A stretch of 64,000 bases of DNA from Blastomyces gilchristii SLH14081 (GCF_000003855.2 NW_003101680.1:1064976-1128975), one strand, 5' to 3'. Numbered from the stretch's first letter, positions 1 to 13,294 are shown. Notes: generated from the sequence alone by a model not told the origin. Program-made: numbers and translations.

Positions 1-359
1 GAGGGCGGACTAGGGATGCGAGAACATTTACTTTTCTAGTCGGTTTTCAGTTGACCTTCCTCAATGCGCCCTGTAGTTTATTATTCCAAGCTTTGATATT
101 GAAATGAACTCAAGCCTCATTTGCCGCATTTGCTTGCATTCATATCATTCGAGGCCTATTTGGCTTCACCTCTCCTCTCCATATCGCGTCCTCCCGTAGC
201 AGGTCACCCACCTTCGCTTTATTTTCCAAGCCGCTCTTCTAAAGTCACCTTCAACGCCCACCTTCAAAAACTTCCAGCTCTCTCGAATACATACCTTGCG
301 ACGAATCCTGTGTAAGAATTAAGGATTGTAATAAGATACCCACACTTCAAGCAAACACA
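1..359. other. Intergenic, nothing recognised
   Basis: No recognisable gene. A 64-codon plus-strand frame at 121-315 has no family features. The stretch probably holds the 3' flank of the minus-strand methyltransferase that ends at 360. Confidence 0.5.
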
Positions 360-1366
360 TTACTTCCTCACGGCAACGCCTCGAAGACGAACATATCCCA
401 ACCACTTGCTACCATCCTCTTCCCTTGTGATGACCGTTTCAAGTAACTGACAGACCTCCTCAACAGCAGCCTCGCGGCGGTCCGCATCCACAATATCCAG
501 CATCTGGGATCCCATCAGGCGCACCCACCCGGCAATACCGCCGTCTACGTCAGTGGTAAGCTTAGTGGGCCGATATTCGACTTCCAGCTTCTCAATATGA
601 AATCCAATCTTCTCCAAGGTCGCTCTCATCCAGGATTCAGACGGAAAGAACCACGGGTTTGCGGCGCGCGCTTGCTGGATCGTAGTTCCCTGATGGGTCA
701 CCGCGGCAAGCAGCGCGGTGTTGGCTTCAGGCACATTCCCATGGCCCCCCATTTCGAATACAAAGGTCCCATTTGGTTTGAGGCAGGAGTATATTGTTTC
801 CAGCACGCCCACCCTTGTGGATGCATCTCTCAGGATCCAGTGAAGTGCGGCATTAGAAACCCTGTTGAGTTGTTTATCAGTTTTTAACGGTCTTTAACCA
901 CTCAATGGGCGATGGGTGTACTAAGAGCAAAAAATACAGTTCTTACACTTTATCCCATGCCCTCTCGACAATATCCAGCTCCCGGTCCAAATACCTACAA
1001 TCCACAACTCGAAATTCGGCCTTGGGGCTGCCATAATCCGCTTTGGCAGAGCTAATCATGGAAGCGGATGCGTCGATGCCCAGCACCGATCCCACATGTG
1101 GAATGAAACTGCCGGTGAACTTCCCATCTCCACATCCAATATCCAGCACCCGGTCTGTTGGCTGTGGGTTAAGATATTGCAACACCTTCTGTGTGAGCTT
1201 TGGGACAAAGGCAGCCGAAGTGTGATATGCCTGATTGGGGGGTTAAAAAATGATTATTTCTTCCCAAATTGTTAAGCTATAACAGATGAATACTGCTATC
1301 AAGAAGACGTACCTCTTCCGACCAGTGATCTTTCTGCGGCCCAGAAACTTCCTGCGTTGGTACCAT
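360..1366 (-). CDS. SAM-dependent methyltransferase, trans-aconitate methyltransferase-like
   Basis: A predicted class I methyltransferase of about 279 residues in three exons (1366-1313, 1230-947, 861-360), with introns opening GTACGT and GTAAGA. The start is the ATG that leads directly into exon 1 and a residue run ending DHWSEE. Motif I is visible as VLDIGCGDGKFTG, the acidic loop as VLGIDASASM, and motif IV/V as VVSNAALHWIL across the second junction. That last motif is characteristic of the trans-aconitate 2-methyltransferase (Tam) group and its fungal relatives. The C-terminal part has conserved tryptophans and a WVRLMGSQML segment, as in that group. The cytosolic substrate cannot be read from the sequence; small carboxylic acids are the family precedent. 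It stands alone, with no neighbouring biosynthetic genes in view. Confidence 0.85.
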
Positions 1367-3514
1367 CTCTCAATATCTTTTCTTGAAATGATTCTCTTCC
1401 TCTTGGTGCGCAGTTAGTTGCAAGATTCTAGGAGAAACAGGATCTACCAGTCTTTTTTCCGCTGCTAGCTCCTGTAGGCCTTATTTTTTATTTTTGTTTA
1501 TTATATTTCTTTTAGCTGCATCTTTAACGAACCCGGGGTGTATGATTCCTTTATATTTACGTCTTTGAAGATTGCATAAGTCATCCTTCTGTCCAGAATA
1601 GCCGATATCGGATGCGGAGTTGGGGAGTTGCTTATTAAGCCAGAACAATAGTTATCCGTCGTTTTCCTGCCCCATCCTCTAGTTATATACAACTCGGCAT
1701 CTATAAGCCTGTTAACGGGTTGCTGGGCTCGCTGTGCTTTGATGAGATACTGTGGAGAAGTATATTTCAAATCTTACCCGGCGTGGAGGGCTATGTAAAC
1801 AGGAGAGGACCAACACTGGACCGGAATCGGAGTCTAGTTATTCTATGATTCTCACGCGGAGAAGAGTATTGGGGGGGTGTGGGTGTAAACTTGGACAGTA
1901 TACAAAACCGACTCCGGCTATTTCAAGGCTTGTTCAGCGCTGGTAGGCAGTTAAAGTGAGCTTGACGGCTTAGTAGAAATTTGATTCTCCCGAGATGGTT
2001 GGAGCTGTCTACAGAACAAGACGAAGAACAGTAAGCCTGTAGCCGCACTTTGAAGTCGAAATATGAAATAATGAATGTAGTTGATTGCTCTGTTTCCCAT
2101 CGATCAAAGTCCTCTTGTATCTTGAGGATATCCGGTCAAATTCCAAGCAACACCAATTTAACAGTAAATCCTTCCTAGTCTTTCGAAGCCATGACGCTGG
2201 AAGCATGTATTAGTTAGTATGAGCTCCGTCCCAAGGATTTAGCTTTGCCGGACTATCTCGTAGGCTCTGGGTGCCAACTGTTGGCTATGGCTCCCGATCA
2301 ATGTGGTCCCGACAAATATATTTCAAGTAAGCACCATTCCTGTTCCGAAGTGGTGTCTGCACTTCCGATCCAGCCATCCTGATGCGGCTTAATTTCGGAA
2401 ATGGTATGTTCATCAGTGCACCGTGCCTCATAGCAGCCAACGCTTCTCGGAATTTGAATACCTGGGAACAACATATCTGAGGTTAACTATTCGTCCGATG
2501 ACAAGCAATAGTAATGCATCCTTGAGTTCCAGCCAGTAGTTCTTCCTAACCCGTCTGCACTGCAGGCGCAAGTGCGCCATGTTTCTTCGCTGCCTGCAAT
2601 CTTGCCTCTGATTAATGGGTGAGAGAGTTTCGCGCCAGTTGCAAGAAAGATGGTTGAGAATGCAAAGATGTTCATGAATGGGCTGAGATTGATTGTGATA
2701 ACCAAACAGGCGCCGCTCGGAGGTCTAGAATCTCGGATCCCGAACAGTTTTCTTCCCCGGCAAACCTTAGCCGACAAGCCACATCCCGATAGCCGGTCTT
2801 GGCAGCCGATTAGTTATATGCTTGTTTCTCCGCAACGGCGACTGGCAGGGAAAAAAAAAAAAAAAAAAAAAAAAAAAAGATGAAGGAGAAGAAAACGAGA
2901 GAGGGGGGGGGGAGAGAGAAACTACGGTGTGAGACATGAAGCGATAACAAAACTACGATGAAGGTGCTCTGTAATGCCGGGAGTAGATGAGAAAGATGAA
3001 TTGGGCGAGGATTAGGTTACAAAATGCTATTTCTTAAACTATTGGATCCGTCAAGCCATTTCTTAAGGAGTTTCACTCGTAAATCCGGAAATCTGGGGAA
3101 TTGTTCTCCTCTTTTGGTCAAGGGGCTTAGGCGGGCGGATGAAAGCACATTCGAACCATGGATTTGGCAAAAGAACTTTCTTGCGGGCGGAGGGCAAAAA
3201 AAAAAAGAAAAGAAAAGAAAAAGAAAAAGAATTAAAAATAAGACTAAAATAAAATAAAAAGGTTCTGTCAGGTCCGGGGTTTTCTCCCGAGCGAGTATTC
3301 ATGTCACTTTTTGATCGGTTCCTAGCAAAAAAGAAAAAAAGCGTGGAAACCAGTCAAAATATCATTAAGCACCACGAAAAAAATAAAAATAAAAAATAAA
3401 AAATAGTTACCTTACCTTTCACGGCTGTCTCTTATTATCACACTTAATTGCCAGTTGTTGTTCCTCTTGCTTGCATGGTTTCAGAAAAGAGAAGAGACAT
3501 TATGTGTCCACGTC
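1367..3514. other. Gene-poor intergenic region
   Basis: About 2.1 kb with no recognisable gene. Short frames here (for example 1501-1770 minus and 2487-2777 minus) show no motifs. It carries a 28-base poly-A run at 2851-2878, G-rich and A-rich low-complexity sequence around 2900-2920 and 3190-3260, and presumably the promoter and 5' leader of the DUF202 gene. Confidence 0.5.
2851..2878. repeat. Poly-A tract (28)
   Basis: Uninterrupted run of 28 A. Typical slippage-prone mononucleotide tract; length may vary between strains or reflect sequencing uncertainty. Confidence 0.9.
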
Positions 3515-5405
3515 ATGGCAAGTCTCCAGTCTTCTCTCCGTAACAATACAACCAGCAAGGACAGCAATAATACTATTGATATCGCTCCCAACCATGACCC
3601 CGGCAATTCCACCTCCACGTCTTTGGCAACGGCAAGAAAGGACGAAGCTATCCGTTCCCGTTCCCGTCCTCGTCTATCGTCCCCCTTCAGCAACACCAAT
3701 CCTCACCATGACGTCGTAGAACCAACTGGGCCCGCCGACAGTGATGGCCACCACATAGCGGCATCACCAACGGTGGCGGCAACGGCACCAGTTGACAATT
3801 ATGACCAGAGCTATCAAGATGCGACAGAGCTCGTCGACCTCCCTCCGGTCCCGGTGTCAGACCACAGTGACGAAGATAATCGTGACAACGCCCGCAATCC
3901 CAATAGCCTCAGCCGGTCATCTTCAATATCCACGATCTCGTCAGGCTCCGTGCGCCTGGTTGTCCAACGTACGCTAAGCACACAGCAGTCGAACAGCAGA
4001 GCCGGGGACAGCGCGGCAGGCAGTGGTACCAATAACAAGGGCATCCTGGCGGGAGTGAAGAGGTTTTGGTTTCAGCATGTCTCGATGACGGTGCCACGGA
4101 GCCAGAACAGGGATCATTTTGGTGAGTTGAGGATACCTTTCTGCTGTTCTCTGCCCTTCCCTCCTCCTCTTCTCCCTAAAACGTTTTATATACAATATTA
4201 CATTTTTTGAGGGGGAGAGGGGTTATTTATATGTTTTATATCTACTGGCACTTTACCCCAAAGGATTGTCTTGGGGCTGCATGGGATTGGGGAAAAATCA
4301 GCCAGCCAACTCCAAAAAATAAGTCAAAAGCTCGCCATTGCTCACCAGGAAAAGCAAACCATTCCATCCCATCCCTGATATTTTTTGTTATTTTTGGGCA
4401 TCTCCAAAAGCTTTGGTCCAGGAATATATTTATTCTATTTTGGAGTTCCGAAAAGAAGAAGCCGGCGTGGCGTGTCTTGGGTTTTCTTCGTTTTTGTATT
4501 TATTTTGCACTTGAAGAACAAGAAATAACCACCCTTACACAGCATCTCGCACATGTTCCCCCTATCATATCTTATGCCCATCCATCCATCCTCCCCAATA
4601 AAAGCTGCGAATAGTTGAAAACTTTTTGCATATCTACATTTCTATAACTAACCCGAAAAAATCCAACCACAGCCCTCGAAAGAACCTTCCTAGCCTACAT
4701 CCGCACATCGCTCGCCTTCGCCTTCCAGGGCGCCCTCATCGCCCAACTTTTCAGCCTGCAAAACAAGCAGGATAAAAACATCGCGTTTGGGTTTCACACA
4801 GTCGGCAGGCCGCTGGCCTGTGCGTGTCACGCCTGTGCGATAATAGTTGCCGCTATGGGTTCGTACCGCTTCTGGAGACAGCAGAATGCGCTGGCGAGGG
4901 GTAAGGTGCAGGCGGGCGGGTGGGAGTTGAATCTTGCTGGTGTTTGTGCCGTTGGGGTAAGTGATATATATATATCCTTTGCTTTTCTTTTCTTTTCCTT
5001 TCTTGCTGGGCCCCGGGGTGACGAAGAGGTCTCGTTATTAAGCTCTTGTGTGGTTCTTCACCTTTTTATTTATTTATTTTATATTTTTCGCTTTTGTTGC
5101 TGTCCCTCTTGTCTGGCAGACAGGCACAGCACATGCATCTCCCGACCCCGTTCTGTAACATATGTATGTTTCGCAGAACGAAAATTTGGGAGATGCGTAC
5201 GACCGGCACACTTTGGGTTGTTTCTTTTCTTTTCTTTTTCTTTTCTTTTCTTTCTTTCTTTCTTTTTTTATATACCATCCTCCTTACTTCAGGTCACAAT
5301 AAACCACGCACACTAATAATACTGACAAGTATCTCCTTTTTCATGCAGATAATCACATCGACATTTGTGCTAGTCATTTTGATAGCTACCAGATCCGAAG
5401 ACTAA
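3515..5405 (+). CDS. DUF202-family membrane protein
   Basis: A predicted protein of about 315 residues in three exons: 3515-4121, 4673-4956 and 5349-5405. The first intron is unusually long (551 bases); the second is 392 bases. The N-terminal ~200 residues are Ser/Thr/Asn/Asp-rich and probably disordered. The C-terminal part is a DUF202 domain, as in YidH and the membrane tail of Vtc proteins. It begins with the signature LERTFLAYIRTSLAFAF and has three predicted membrane helices, around IRTSLAFAFQGALIAQL, ACACHACAIIVAAMG and IITSTFVLVILIAT; the last is encoded by the small third exon. The start was chosen at the ATG beginning MASLQSS, because the longer frame upstream has no sensible leader. 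No enzymatic activity is established for the family, so function is unknown. The second exon boundary and last exon agree in phase. Confidence 0.8.
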
Positions 5406-5663
5406 TAACGAAACAAGCCATCATTAAGCTTCTGGTGATACTTTCCGCACTTTCCCTGCCCTAGTTGAGCGGAGATTTTTTGAAAAAGTTCGAATCAAAA
5501 TGCTGTTTGGGGTTTGGGTTGGATTGCTGGAAACACCTTACGCATATACCCCAGAGTACGTACCTACGTGTCTCGGATAAAGCAATCAAGGGCGGCAAAG
5601 GCGTTTTGTTTAGGCACATACCTGTTCATTTACGTGCTCTTTTTTTATTCTTCTCCCTCAACA

Positions 5664-5771
5664 CTTTTTTTCTTTCTTTCTTTCTTTCTTTTTTCTTTCT
5701 TTCTTTCTTTTTTCTTTCTTTCTTTCTTTCTTTTTTCTTTTTTCTTTCTTCTTTTTTCTTTTTTTTTTTTT
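5664..5771. repeat. Polypyrimidine CTTT microsatellite
   Basis: About 108 bases of uninterrupted pyrimidine, mostly TTTC repeats, ending in a T run. Apparent long frames of Phe/Ser/Leu or Lys/Glu/Arg over this tract are artefacts of the repeat. Confidence 0.9.
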
Positions 5772-6283
5772 GGCAATCGGCGCACTTGGTTAAAATTTTC
5801 CATCTTTTCCGTCTTCCTAGCTTTTCTTTTCCTTGCCATATCCCCCATGAAGCTAATAGCCCCTACCTAATATATACTGTACATGTACGGAGTACTACGG
5901 TATTGAATAAAGAAAACAATGAATGGATCCTTACTTCGATTCATCTCCTGGTCGCACATGGAGCCGCTAATCCTTATGGAGTACTCCGTACAGCTTCAAG
6001 ACTTAACAGAGTGTGGCTGGCGGGCACTAAGAGTGTCGACGTCATACCTTGACCAGAAGCCGTCGCAATAACTAATCTGCTCATAGTGGAATAAAAGCTT
6101 AACATCCGCAGGGCTAAAAGAAAAAGTTAAAAGCAAAGTTACCATCAACAACAATTACTCCTTACAGATTATCTAGAAGGACGCAGCGATCTCTGATGAC
6201 TAATACCCGCCTCCGTTTGGCCGGGCTGGTGTCACTTTTGACAGTTTTTAATTTTTAATTTGCTCTCTTCTACGATACTCCGG

Positions 6284-6361
6284 TTTTTCTTTTTCTTTTT
6301 CTTTTTTTTTTTTTTCTTTCTTTTTCTTTTTCTTTTTCTTTTTTTCTTTTTTTCCCCCTCT
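6284..6361. repeat. Polypyrimidine tract upstream of zinc transporter gene
   Basis: About 78 bases of T-rich pyrimidine, ending about 265 bases before the start codon of the cation diffusion facilitator gene. CT-rich tracts are common in fungal promoters; a role here is only possible. Confidence 0.85.
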
Positions 6362-6625
6362 ACTAAAATGCGTGGTCAGGACGATGATATCGCTTCATAG
6401 CTCTATACATGTACACCATCCTCTCAATCTTCCAGCCGTATACCAGCCCAAACCGGCTCCTAGTAGTGTATAGGAGCGAACAACAACCCAGTTACACTAT
6501 ATTCATCTCACTTTAACTCTCAATAGCTTGCGAGAGCAAGCCGTTTGATTCAATCCTCCCCCTTTCCCAGTCGGATCCCATTCGCGCGGCCCTCAGGGCA
6601 GTGCGGGCTCACCAATCCCGCAACG

Positions 6626-8508
6626 ATGTGGATGTCAAAGTCCAACCGGATGATTCTCCTCCTTATAATCGATTCTGCATTCTTCCTCCTTGAACTCGGC
6701 GTTGGTGAGTCTACAGGCGCTTTTACATTGGGGCGCCAGGTGATAAGAAAGTTATGTAGGAGCTTTTTGCTGACTGCGCCGTTTTTCGCATTGGTCAGGT
6801 TACTCCGTTCATTCGCTAGCTTTGGTTGCGGATTCCTTTCATATGGTACGTGGACATTTCGAGGGGAATGTTTCTTGAACATCTCTTTTTGCTGACTAGT
6901 TCCCTCTTTTACTATACTCTAGCTCAATGATGTATTATCGCTGCTTGTCGGGCTATGGGCTGTCAAAGTCGCCAACCAGAGAACGAGCTCGAAGGTGTAT
7001 ACCTATGGGGTAAGTGATGGATCTGTCCAGTCTGTGGATTCGCCTGGGTACTTGCGGAATGAACCAAAGCTGATACGCTATATTTCGAATCATCATAGTG
7101 GCAACGAGCAGAGACTCTAGGTGCCTTAGCCAATGGCGTGTTCCTCGTAGCGTTGTGTGTGTCAATCTTCCTGGAAGCCATCCAACGATTCGTCGAACCA
7201 CAAGTGGTGAATAACCCCAAACTCGTCTGTGTCGTTGGTTGTTTTGGTCTTTTATCCAATATCTTTGGATTGGTGCTTTTCCACGACCACTCGCATGCCC
7301 ACGGAGGACATTCGCATGGCCATGGTGATGGAATGGCGGCTGTAGACGCGGCGGAGCAGGGCTACATTCAGGAACCAGGCAGGGAGGTCTTGGCGGACGA
7401 GTCCGGAACCGTGGCCAGCGTAATGCCAGAAAATGTAATAGCGAGCTGGTCTGCTGAAGAGCGGGCTGCTACGGAGAACAATGCCGCCTCTAGTCCTGGG
7501 ACGAGGTGGAGCGAATCCAACAATGCCATCCACCGTCGCCGCAACTCTCGCCGGTTTAGCGCATCATTACAAAGACCTTTCCGCGATTCGGAAGATATTC
7601 AAATCCACCCCGCCATTCTACGTCGAGATATCATCGAAGCCAGTCGCTTTGACGAGCCGGGTTCTGAATCAGACGTGGAATATCCTTCGAACGACACTCG
7701 TCCCTCGGAACGAACGAATTTATTAGACGACTACGACGGCACATCATACTCCCAGCCAAACGGTCAACAAACAACTGGCAAACCACCCAAGGACCCCAAG
7801 AACCACGACTTACATGGCGGACACAATCACGCCAAGCCGAAAACCCACGAAGGGAAGAAGGGTCATTCCCACGGCGACCTAAACATGCGAGGCGTCTTCC
7901 TTCACGTAGTCGGCGACGCGCTGGGAAACATCGGCGTCATCGCCTCCGCCCTCGTAATCTGGCTCACCGACTACTCCTGGCGCTACTATGTCGACCCAGG
8001 CATCTCTCTCGTAATCACCTTCATAATTCTCGCCTCCGCCATCCCGCTCTGCAAAGCCGCGTCGCGAATCCTCCTCCAAGCCGTCCCCGCCGACCTTAGC
8101 ATCGACCACATCATCGAAGACATCCAAAGCCTTCCCGGCATCATCAGCTGCCACCACCTGCACGTCTGGCAGCTCAGCGATACCAATCTCGTCTGCTCGC
8201 TGCATATCCAAGTCAGCCATGATGTTAAGGGCGAAGGGTCGGAGCGATACATGGAGCTTGCGCGCCATGTGCGTGGATGTCTGCATGCCTACGGTATCCA
8301 CTCGTCGACCATCCAGCCGGAGTTCTATCCTGATAGTGACGATGATGCGACTGGCGGGGCGGGAGCAATGACGTCGTGTTCTCCAAATAATGGAGGAGCT
8401 GGGCCTCGACAGCGCAGCCCAGGGGGGAATTTTGTTGACCCTAACTGCCTCCTAGAATGTGGGGTCGAGTGCCCGGATGTACGACAGTGTTGTCCCCGTG
8501 GCAAATGA
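6626..8508 (+). CDS. Zinc transporter, cation diffusion facilitator (Zrc1/Cot1 type)
   Basis: A predicted protein of about 540 residues in four exons: 6626-6704, 6799-6845, 6923-7009 and 7099-8508. It is a proton-coupled exporter expected to load Zn2+ (perhaps also Co2+) into the vacuole. The two HxxxD zinc-site motifs are visible: HMLND in membrane helix 2, split by the exon 2/3 junction, and HVVGD in helix 5. Two His-rich stretches lie in the cytoplasmic loop (HDHSHAHGGHSHGHGDG and HGGHNHAKPKTHEGKKGHSH) around a long Ser/Asp-rich linker. The C-terminal cytoplasmic domain (SLPGIISCHHLHVWQL) matches the family, and the tail is Cys-rich (CLLECGVECPDVRQCC). The 47-base second exon is short but in phase. 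The neighbours are unrelated. Confidence 0.95.
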
Positions 8509-11124
8509 TTTTTTTTTTTCTTCAACTTAATACGCATGGGCTGTCTTCTTGTTTTTTGACATATTGGATTGTTTTCTGGTGACTACAGCGTGCGGATAAC
8601 TTTTCATTAGCATACTTTTCAACTTGTTTTATTTTTATTTTTAAAAATCTACTACTAGGTACCCATTGATTTTGAGTGACATTCCCAGCCGATTCATTGA
8701 CTCTGATTGACAAATCTACTGTAGTATAGATCTCTCTCCGAAGTCACCTCTATACCCACATCTGCTTTGTTTCGGTTCAGTGAAAAGCTTATATATCATC
8801 TCTAATTTTATGTTATTTTATATTTCATTATATTATATTGTATGGTATCGATCCATGAAGGTTATGCCACCCCCGGTGGGGACCGATCAAAAGTATCCTA
8901 AAACCAATACGGAGGTCATTCATAAACGAAACAATCCCCACCGCGGAGATTTGATGCTGCTGGCCCGAGTCTGCCGACGCCCAGTATAAAGTTCGCTTTC
9001 GGGAGCTCTAGAGGATCGGCAGAGTACGTACTTCACTAGCCAAGCCGTTTCTTTGGATATCAGGCCTGCAAACAACTGCTCTGTCCTTTTACTTCTAAAC
9101 TTCTTCTCTTTCTTTTGCATTCATATCATCTTCTTTTTCTTGTAATTCTCCTTCTACTTTCCCTTCTCCAATTTCTGCTACATATGTCGGAGAACAACAA
9201 CATGTGGAAGGTGTAAAGCTTGTGTGATTGAAAGGTTGCTAGCTTGTGGAAAGTTATATGGTGGAAGGATTAGTAAGCCAGATCACGTGACCTGACACAA
9301 CATATGGATGAAAGGCCCATTATCAATTCACCAGAGGAACGGCATGCCCCTGACACCTAGGAAATCAATCGTCATTGAGTCTCTCATATGATAGTAACGC
9401 TTACTACATAAAGGCCCATCCTCATTACAGCTTGAGGAATCGCTAGTTGCAACAGGGATGGTTTCATCCAATCACTTATCCGTCGTGCCTTGCCTAGATA
9501 TCTAATAAGTTCTGCGAGCACGCATGTCATGGCATTCCATGACTACGGCGAACACTGGCTTAAGCCATGATTACTTCTACGGGCCCCTGCTAGCAGTAAC
9601 GTGGAGAATCATCTAGAGACGGGGCAGCGTCCTTTACGCAGTATAGCATCATCTCCACTGCTTATTGACAGAAAGGCATCTGGGCGCCACACTGCCCTTG
9701 CTGAGGGCGAGTGTCAGCATGGATATTGGAGAACAATCCATCCCAGTTGCAATCTCTAGACTGTTCACACAAGGGTTATATAACCTGCTTGGAATCCCGT
9801 CCTCTTTCTCTGCTGGTCTCTACGCTCATTACCCCTCAGCTCTCGGATTCTTGAAATCCATCCAAGGCGGCACGGCACCTACCTCCCCCTCAACTTCTCT
9901 TACCTAGTAGCTGGGAATACTTCAAGGCGGTGATGGTGATCAGAGCACTATGTCAGCTAATATTATTTGGTCTGGCAAGTGGGCAGGTTGTCCAACACCC
10001 ACTTTTACGCACTGTCAAAGAGTTGTATCCCAGATTCAACCCAGTTCTACCACCTCCACAGAAATACAGTTTGTCAAAATGAACTACAGCTGAGAGTGAA
10101 TACTCCAATCCTCTATTTTCTTCTTCTTGTTGAGCTTTATCTTAGGGGCTACTTGGTTTAAAATACCAGATTGGGGTGCCCGATACGATAGCTAAGGATG
10201 GGTCTGAATGGACGAGAAACGGTCCGTCCTTGATGACTTAGATATAGATATGACGTTCTCCTCGATGGATGATAATTTCTTTCATTTTATTTCAACTTGA
10301 CCTGGATGCCCAGTAGAGGCTTCCTAATTTTCAATGGGAGTCTTTTGAAGGAACTGATGTAATTAATATTGCATAATAGAATCTAGCAAAAGGGTAAATT
10401 ATCTGTAGAAGAAAAGGGGCTAAAAGTGTTGGACCTTCCTATCACAGTCTAGCGTAGCTTATTTTAAAATACTAAGGCCCAGAACCTTTAAAGGAGAAAT
10501 CAACGTGTTTAGCTCGATTATCCTCCAACAAACCTCCGCTACTCAGAAGAATTTTGACTCTGTGATAAACGACGGCCTGCAAAGTAATTCTTCTCCGGCG
10601 GCTCGTTTCTCTAGCGATTGCGATTGCCTTGAAAGCCCATGCCGACTTTGTTCCGCATCACCGAACCCAAGGCCCACTCACGGCGCGACAGGAGAAAGCA
10701 TCAGGACGTGTGCTTAATACAATAACTAGCAGTTACTGGCGCCCAAGAAAGCGGAACAAAAGCGGAGATAAAACCCGGTAGGGTGCGGAAAAAGCGAAAA
10801 AAGAAAAACAAGCAAAAGACAACGAACAAGGACGAGCACAGAACTAGGAGAGCAGCGCAGGCGAACGGCGACAACGATGCTCCTTCGACCGTCCGTATTC
10901 CCTCACCGATTGTCCATATAGCATCTCAGCTACGGGCTATATTGGATTGTGCACATCCATTCGACTCTCATATACTACATGCAGCGCGATCAAAGGAGCG
11001 AGAGCCTATACCTACCAGCCAGGAACACCCGAGCCGCATCTGCCAAGTCCAACCGCCCACCGATGCTACATAACTAATACCATCAAACCATATAAAACGA
11101 GAAGTAAAAGATAAACGAGCAATA
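8509..11124. other. Gene-poor intergenic region
   Basis: About 2.6 kb without a recognisable gene. Candidate frames (9665-9907 plus, 9967-10161 plus, 10505-10717 plus, 10783-11073 plus) have no family motifs, and their composition looks non-coding. The right end must contain the promoter and leader of the Ted1-like gene. Confidence 0.5.
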
Positions 11125-13294
11125 ATGGCCTCTCGCTCCCATCGCGACCACTTCGTGGAACCACCCTCTCTTGTTTGGCGTATATACAACTCCCTCCCAC
11201 CCGTTGTAACAACGACCATTGCAAGTATACAAACTCAAGCAACTCGTTTAGGTGCCTCATGTACCCGGGAGACCAGGAGGAGGACACGATGCGGATATGT
11301 GCTGAGACTGCTATGGCTGGCGTGCTCGTTGCAGAATGTCCTGATTCTTCTTTGGGGAGTGACGCTTTGGTGGGGGGAATGGACTGTGTTCAGGGATAGC
11401 GTGCGAGGGTGTGAGTGGACAGGGTGGGAACAATGGGTCTGTCTACTATTCTTTTTTCTTTTTTTCTTTTTCTTTTTTTCACATATTCTCTTTGTCCTCT
11501 CATTGTTACTATCTATTATGTTGCTATTTTTATGAGATGCTTCATTTGGTATAAGGTCTTTGAAAACTGACACATTCCGCGTATATGTAGCCGGAACAAG
11601 CCGTGCCGCATCATGTTGTGTTTATTGCGGACCCTCAGTTGGTCGACCCACATACATATCCCGGCCGGTCGTGGCCGCTCTCGTCACTGACAGTATTTTA
11701 CGCTGATCTATATCTCTACCGAACTTATTCGTTGCTTCAGCGAGATCTGAGACCGGATACCACCTTCTTCTTAGGGGATTTGTTTGATGGGGGGAGGGAA
11801 TGGGGAACGGAGAGGAGCTCGAGTCCAGAGGAAAGATTTAAAAAATATGGGCACAGTGTCTGGATGGAAGAGTATCGACGGTTCGTTCGACTGTTTTTCG
11901 ATACATGGAAATTGGGAGGGGTCGATTCCGCTGCCAGCGAACGGGGCCGGAAGATCATCGCCAGTCTGCCGGGCAATCATGATCTAGGATTTGGGCATGG
12001 GATACAACAGCCCGTGCTCGAGCGGTTCCAGACTTATTTTGGCGTTGGGAATCGCGTAGACGTCTTGGGCAATCACTCGTTTGTCTCCGTCGACACCGTT
12101 TCGTTGAGCGCAATGGATCAGCCGGATCCTGAAACTGGCGGTTCCGGGGGTGACGAGATATGGAGAGCGGCCGATGACTTTCTAAATGATCTTTCAAATG
12201 TAAAGGCGCGCGCAGTTAAGCAAGAATTGCTTGCTCTCCAGGGCTATGCGGAGAATTATTTTACCCCCTCCAGGGTTGTCGATGCCGCTAACCCCTCCCC
12301 ACCGGTGATATCCTCTGCACCACCTGAGGATATAGATCTACCTACAATTATCCTTACACATGTGCCTTTCTACCGTGAACCAGGGACACCCTGTGGACCC
12401 CTGCGAGAACGTTTTCCGCCATCCTCTACAGACCCATTACCGGAGAAGGACGAAAGAAATGCTATCAGGGTCTCTCGTGGTTACCAATACCAAAATGTCC
12501 TCTCGGACGCAATAGGCAGGAAAATAATAAGAAGCGCAGGAGCGAACGTAAAGCAGATATACTCCGGCGATGACCATGACTATTGTGAAATCATCCATCG
12601 CGAATTCAGCAGCTCGCCCAAGGAGATCACCGTGAAAACCTTATCATTGGCAATGGGGGTGCGCCGGCCGGGCTTCCAAATGGCCAGTCTCTACAACTCT
12701 ATCGACCTCCAGACGGGAAACGCCATAAACACAGAATCCTCATCTTCTTCCTCCACGATCCAAAACCACCTGTGCCTCCTCCCCGACCAAATCTCCATCT
12801 TCATCCAATACGGCTACGTCCTCTTCCTTACCATCCTCGTCCTCCTTGTCCGCGCCGTTGCCCGCACATTCCGCACAGCCCAAGACCCAACATCACCAGC
12901 ATCATCGCATGACTCCACAACCCTCCTCCCCCTCACCCACAGCCGCCAGCCTTCCAAACACCTAGACAAGTCCGCTCTCTCCACAACCTCCAGCACCTCA
13001 ACCTCCTCCCCCACCTATCACAGTGAAAACCGATTCTCAAATCGGACAACCGGCACTGGCCATGATGAAGTTAGCGAGAGCCTACGACGGTCCGACTTGG
13101 CGCTGGACGAGAAGTTGAAGGATGGCAGCTGGGCCCCGAAAAGGGGTGCTGCCAGCAGTAGTAGCTATGATCGCGTCGGTGGCGGTAGAAGCAGCTTCAG
13201 ACATGTGCTACGTACGGAGTTTGTCAAGCCGCTTATGCGCATTGCGATTGTAGCGGGGATATTTTACCTGTGGTTGGTATGGACGTGGTTGTGA
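11125..13294 (+). CDS. Metallophosphoesterase of the Ted1/Cdc1 (PGAP5/MPPE1) family
   Basis: A predicted ER membrane protein of about 671 residues in two exons (11125-11436 and 11591-13294). The first intron opens with the less common GTCTGT. It was accepted because the frame stays in phase and joins a tryptophan-rich lumenal segment (WEQW) to PEQAVPHHVVFIADPQ. The binuclear metal motifs are present in order: ADPQLVDPHTYPGR, GDLFDGG, GNHDLGFG, LTHVPFYR and SGDDHDYC. An N-terminal hydrophobic helix (VLRLLWLACSLQNVLILLWG) and two C-terminal ones (ISIFIQYGYVLFLTILVLLV and IAIVAGIFYLWLVWTWL) are visible. Family members remove ethanolamine phosphate from GPI glycans and help GPI-anchored cargo leave the ER. 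A long Ser/Thr-rich segment lies between the last helices. Confidence 0.92.

Larger units (their letters stand above)
5406..6625. other. Intergenic region with pyrimidine tracts
   Basis: No gene recognised in 1.2 kb. It holds two long CTTT/CT tracts, two copies of the GTACGGAGTAC-like motif (5885-5895 and 5981-5991), and the upstream region of the zinc transporter gene. Frames seen here are translations of the pyrimidine tracts. Confidence 0.6.

Noticed and set aside
5465..6052. 195-codon frame rich in Phe/Ser/Leu
   Set aside because: It is the translation of the CTTT microsatellite.
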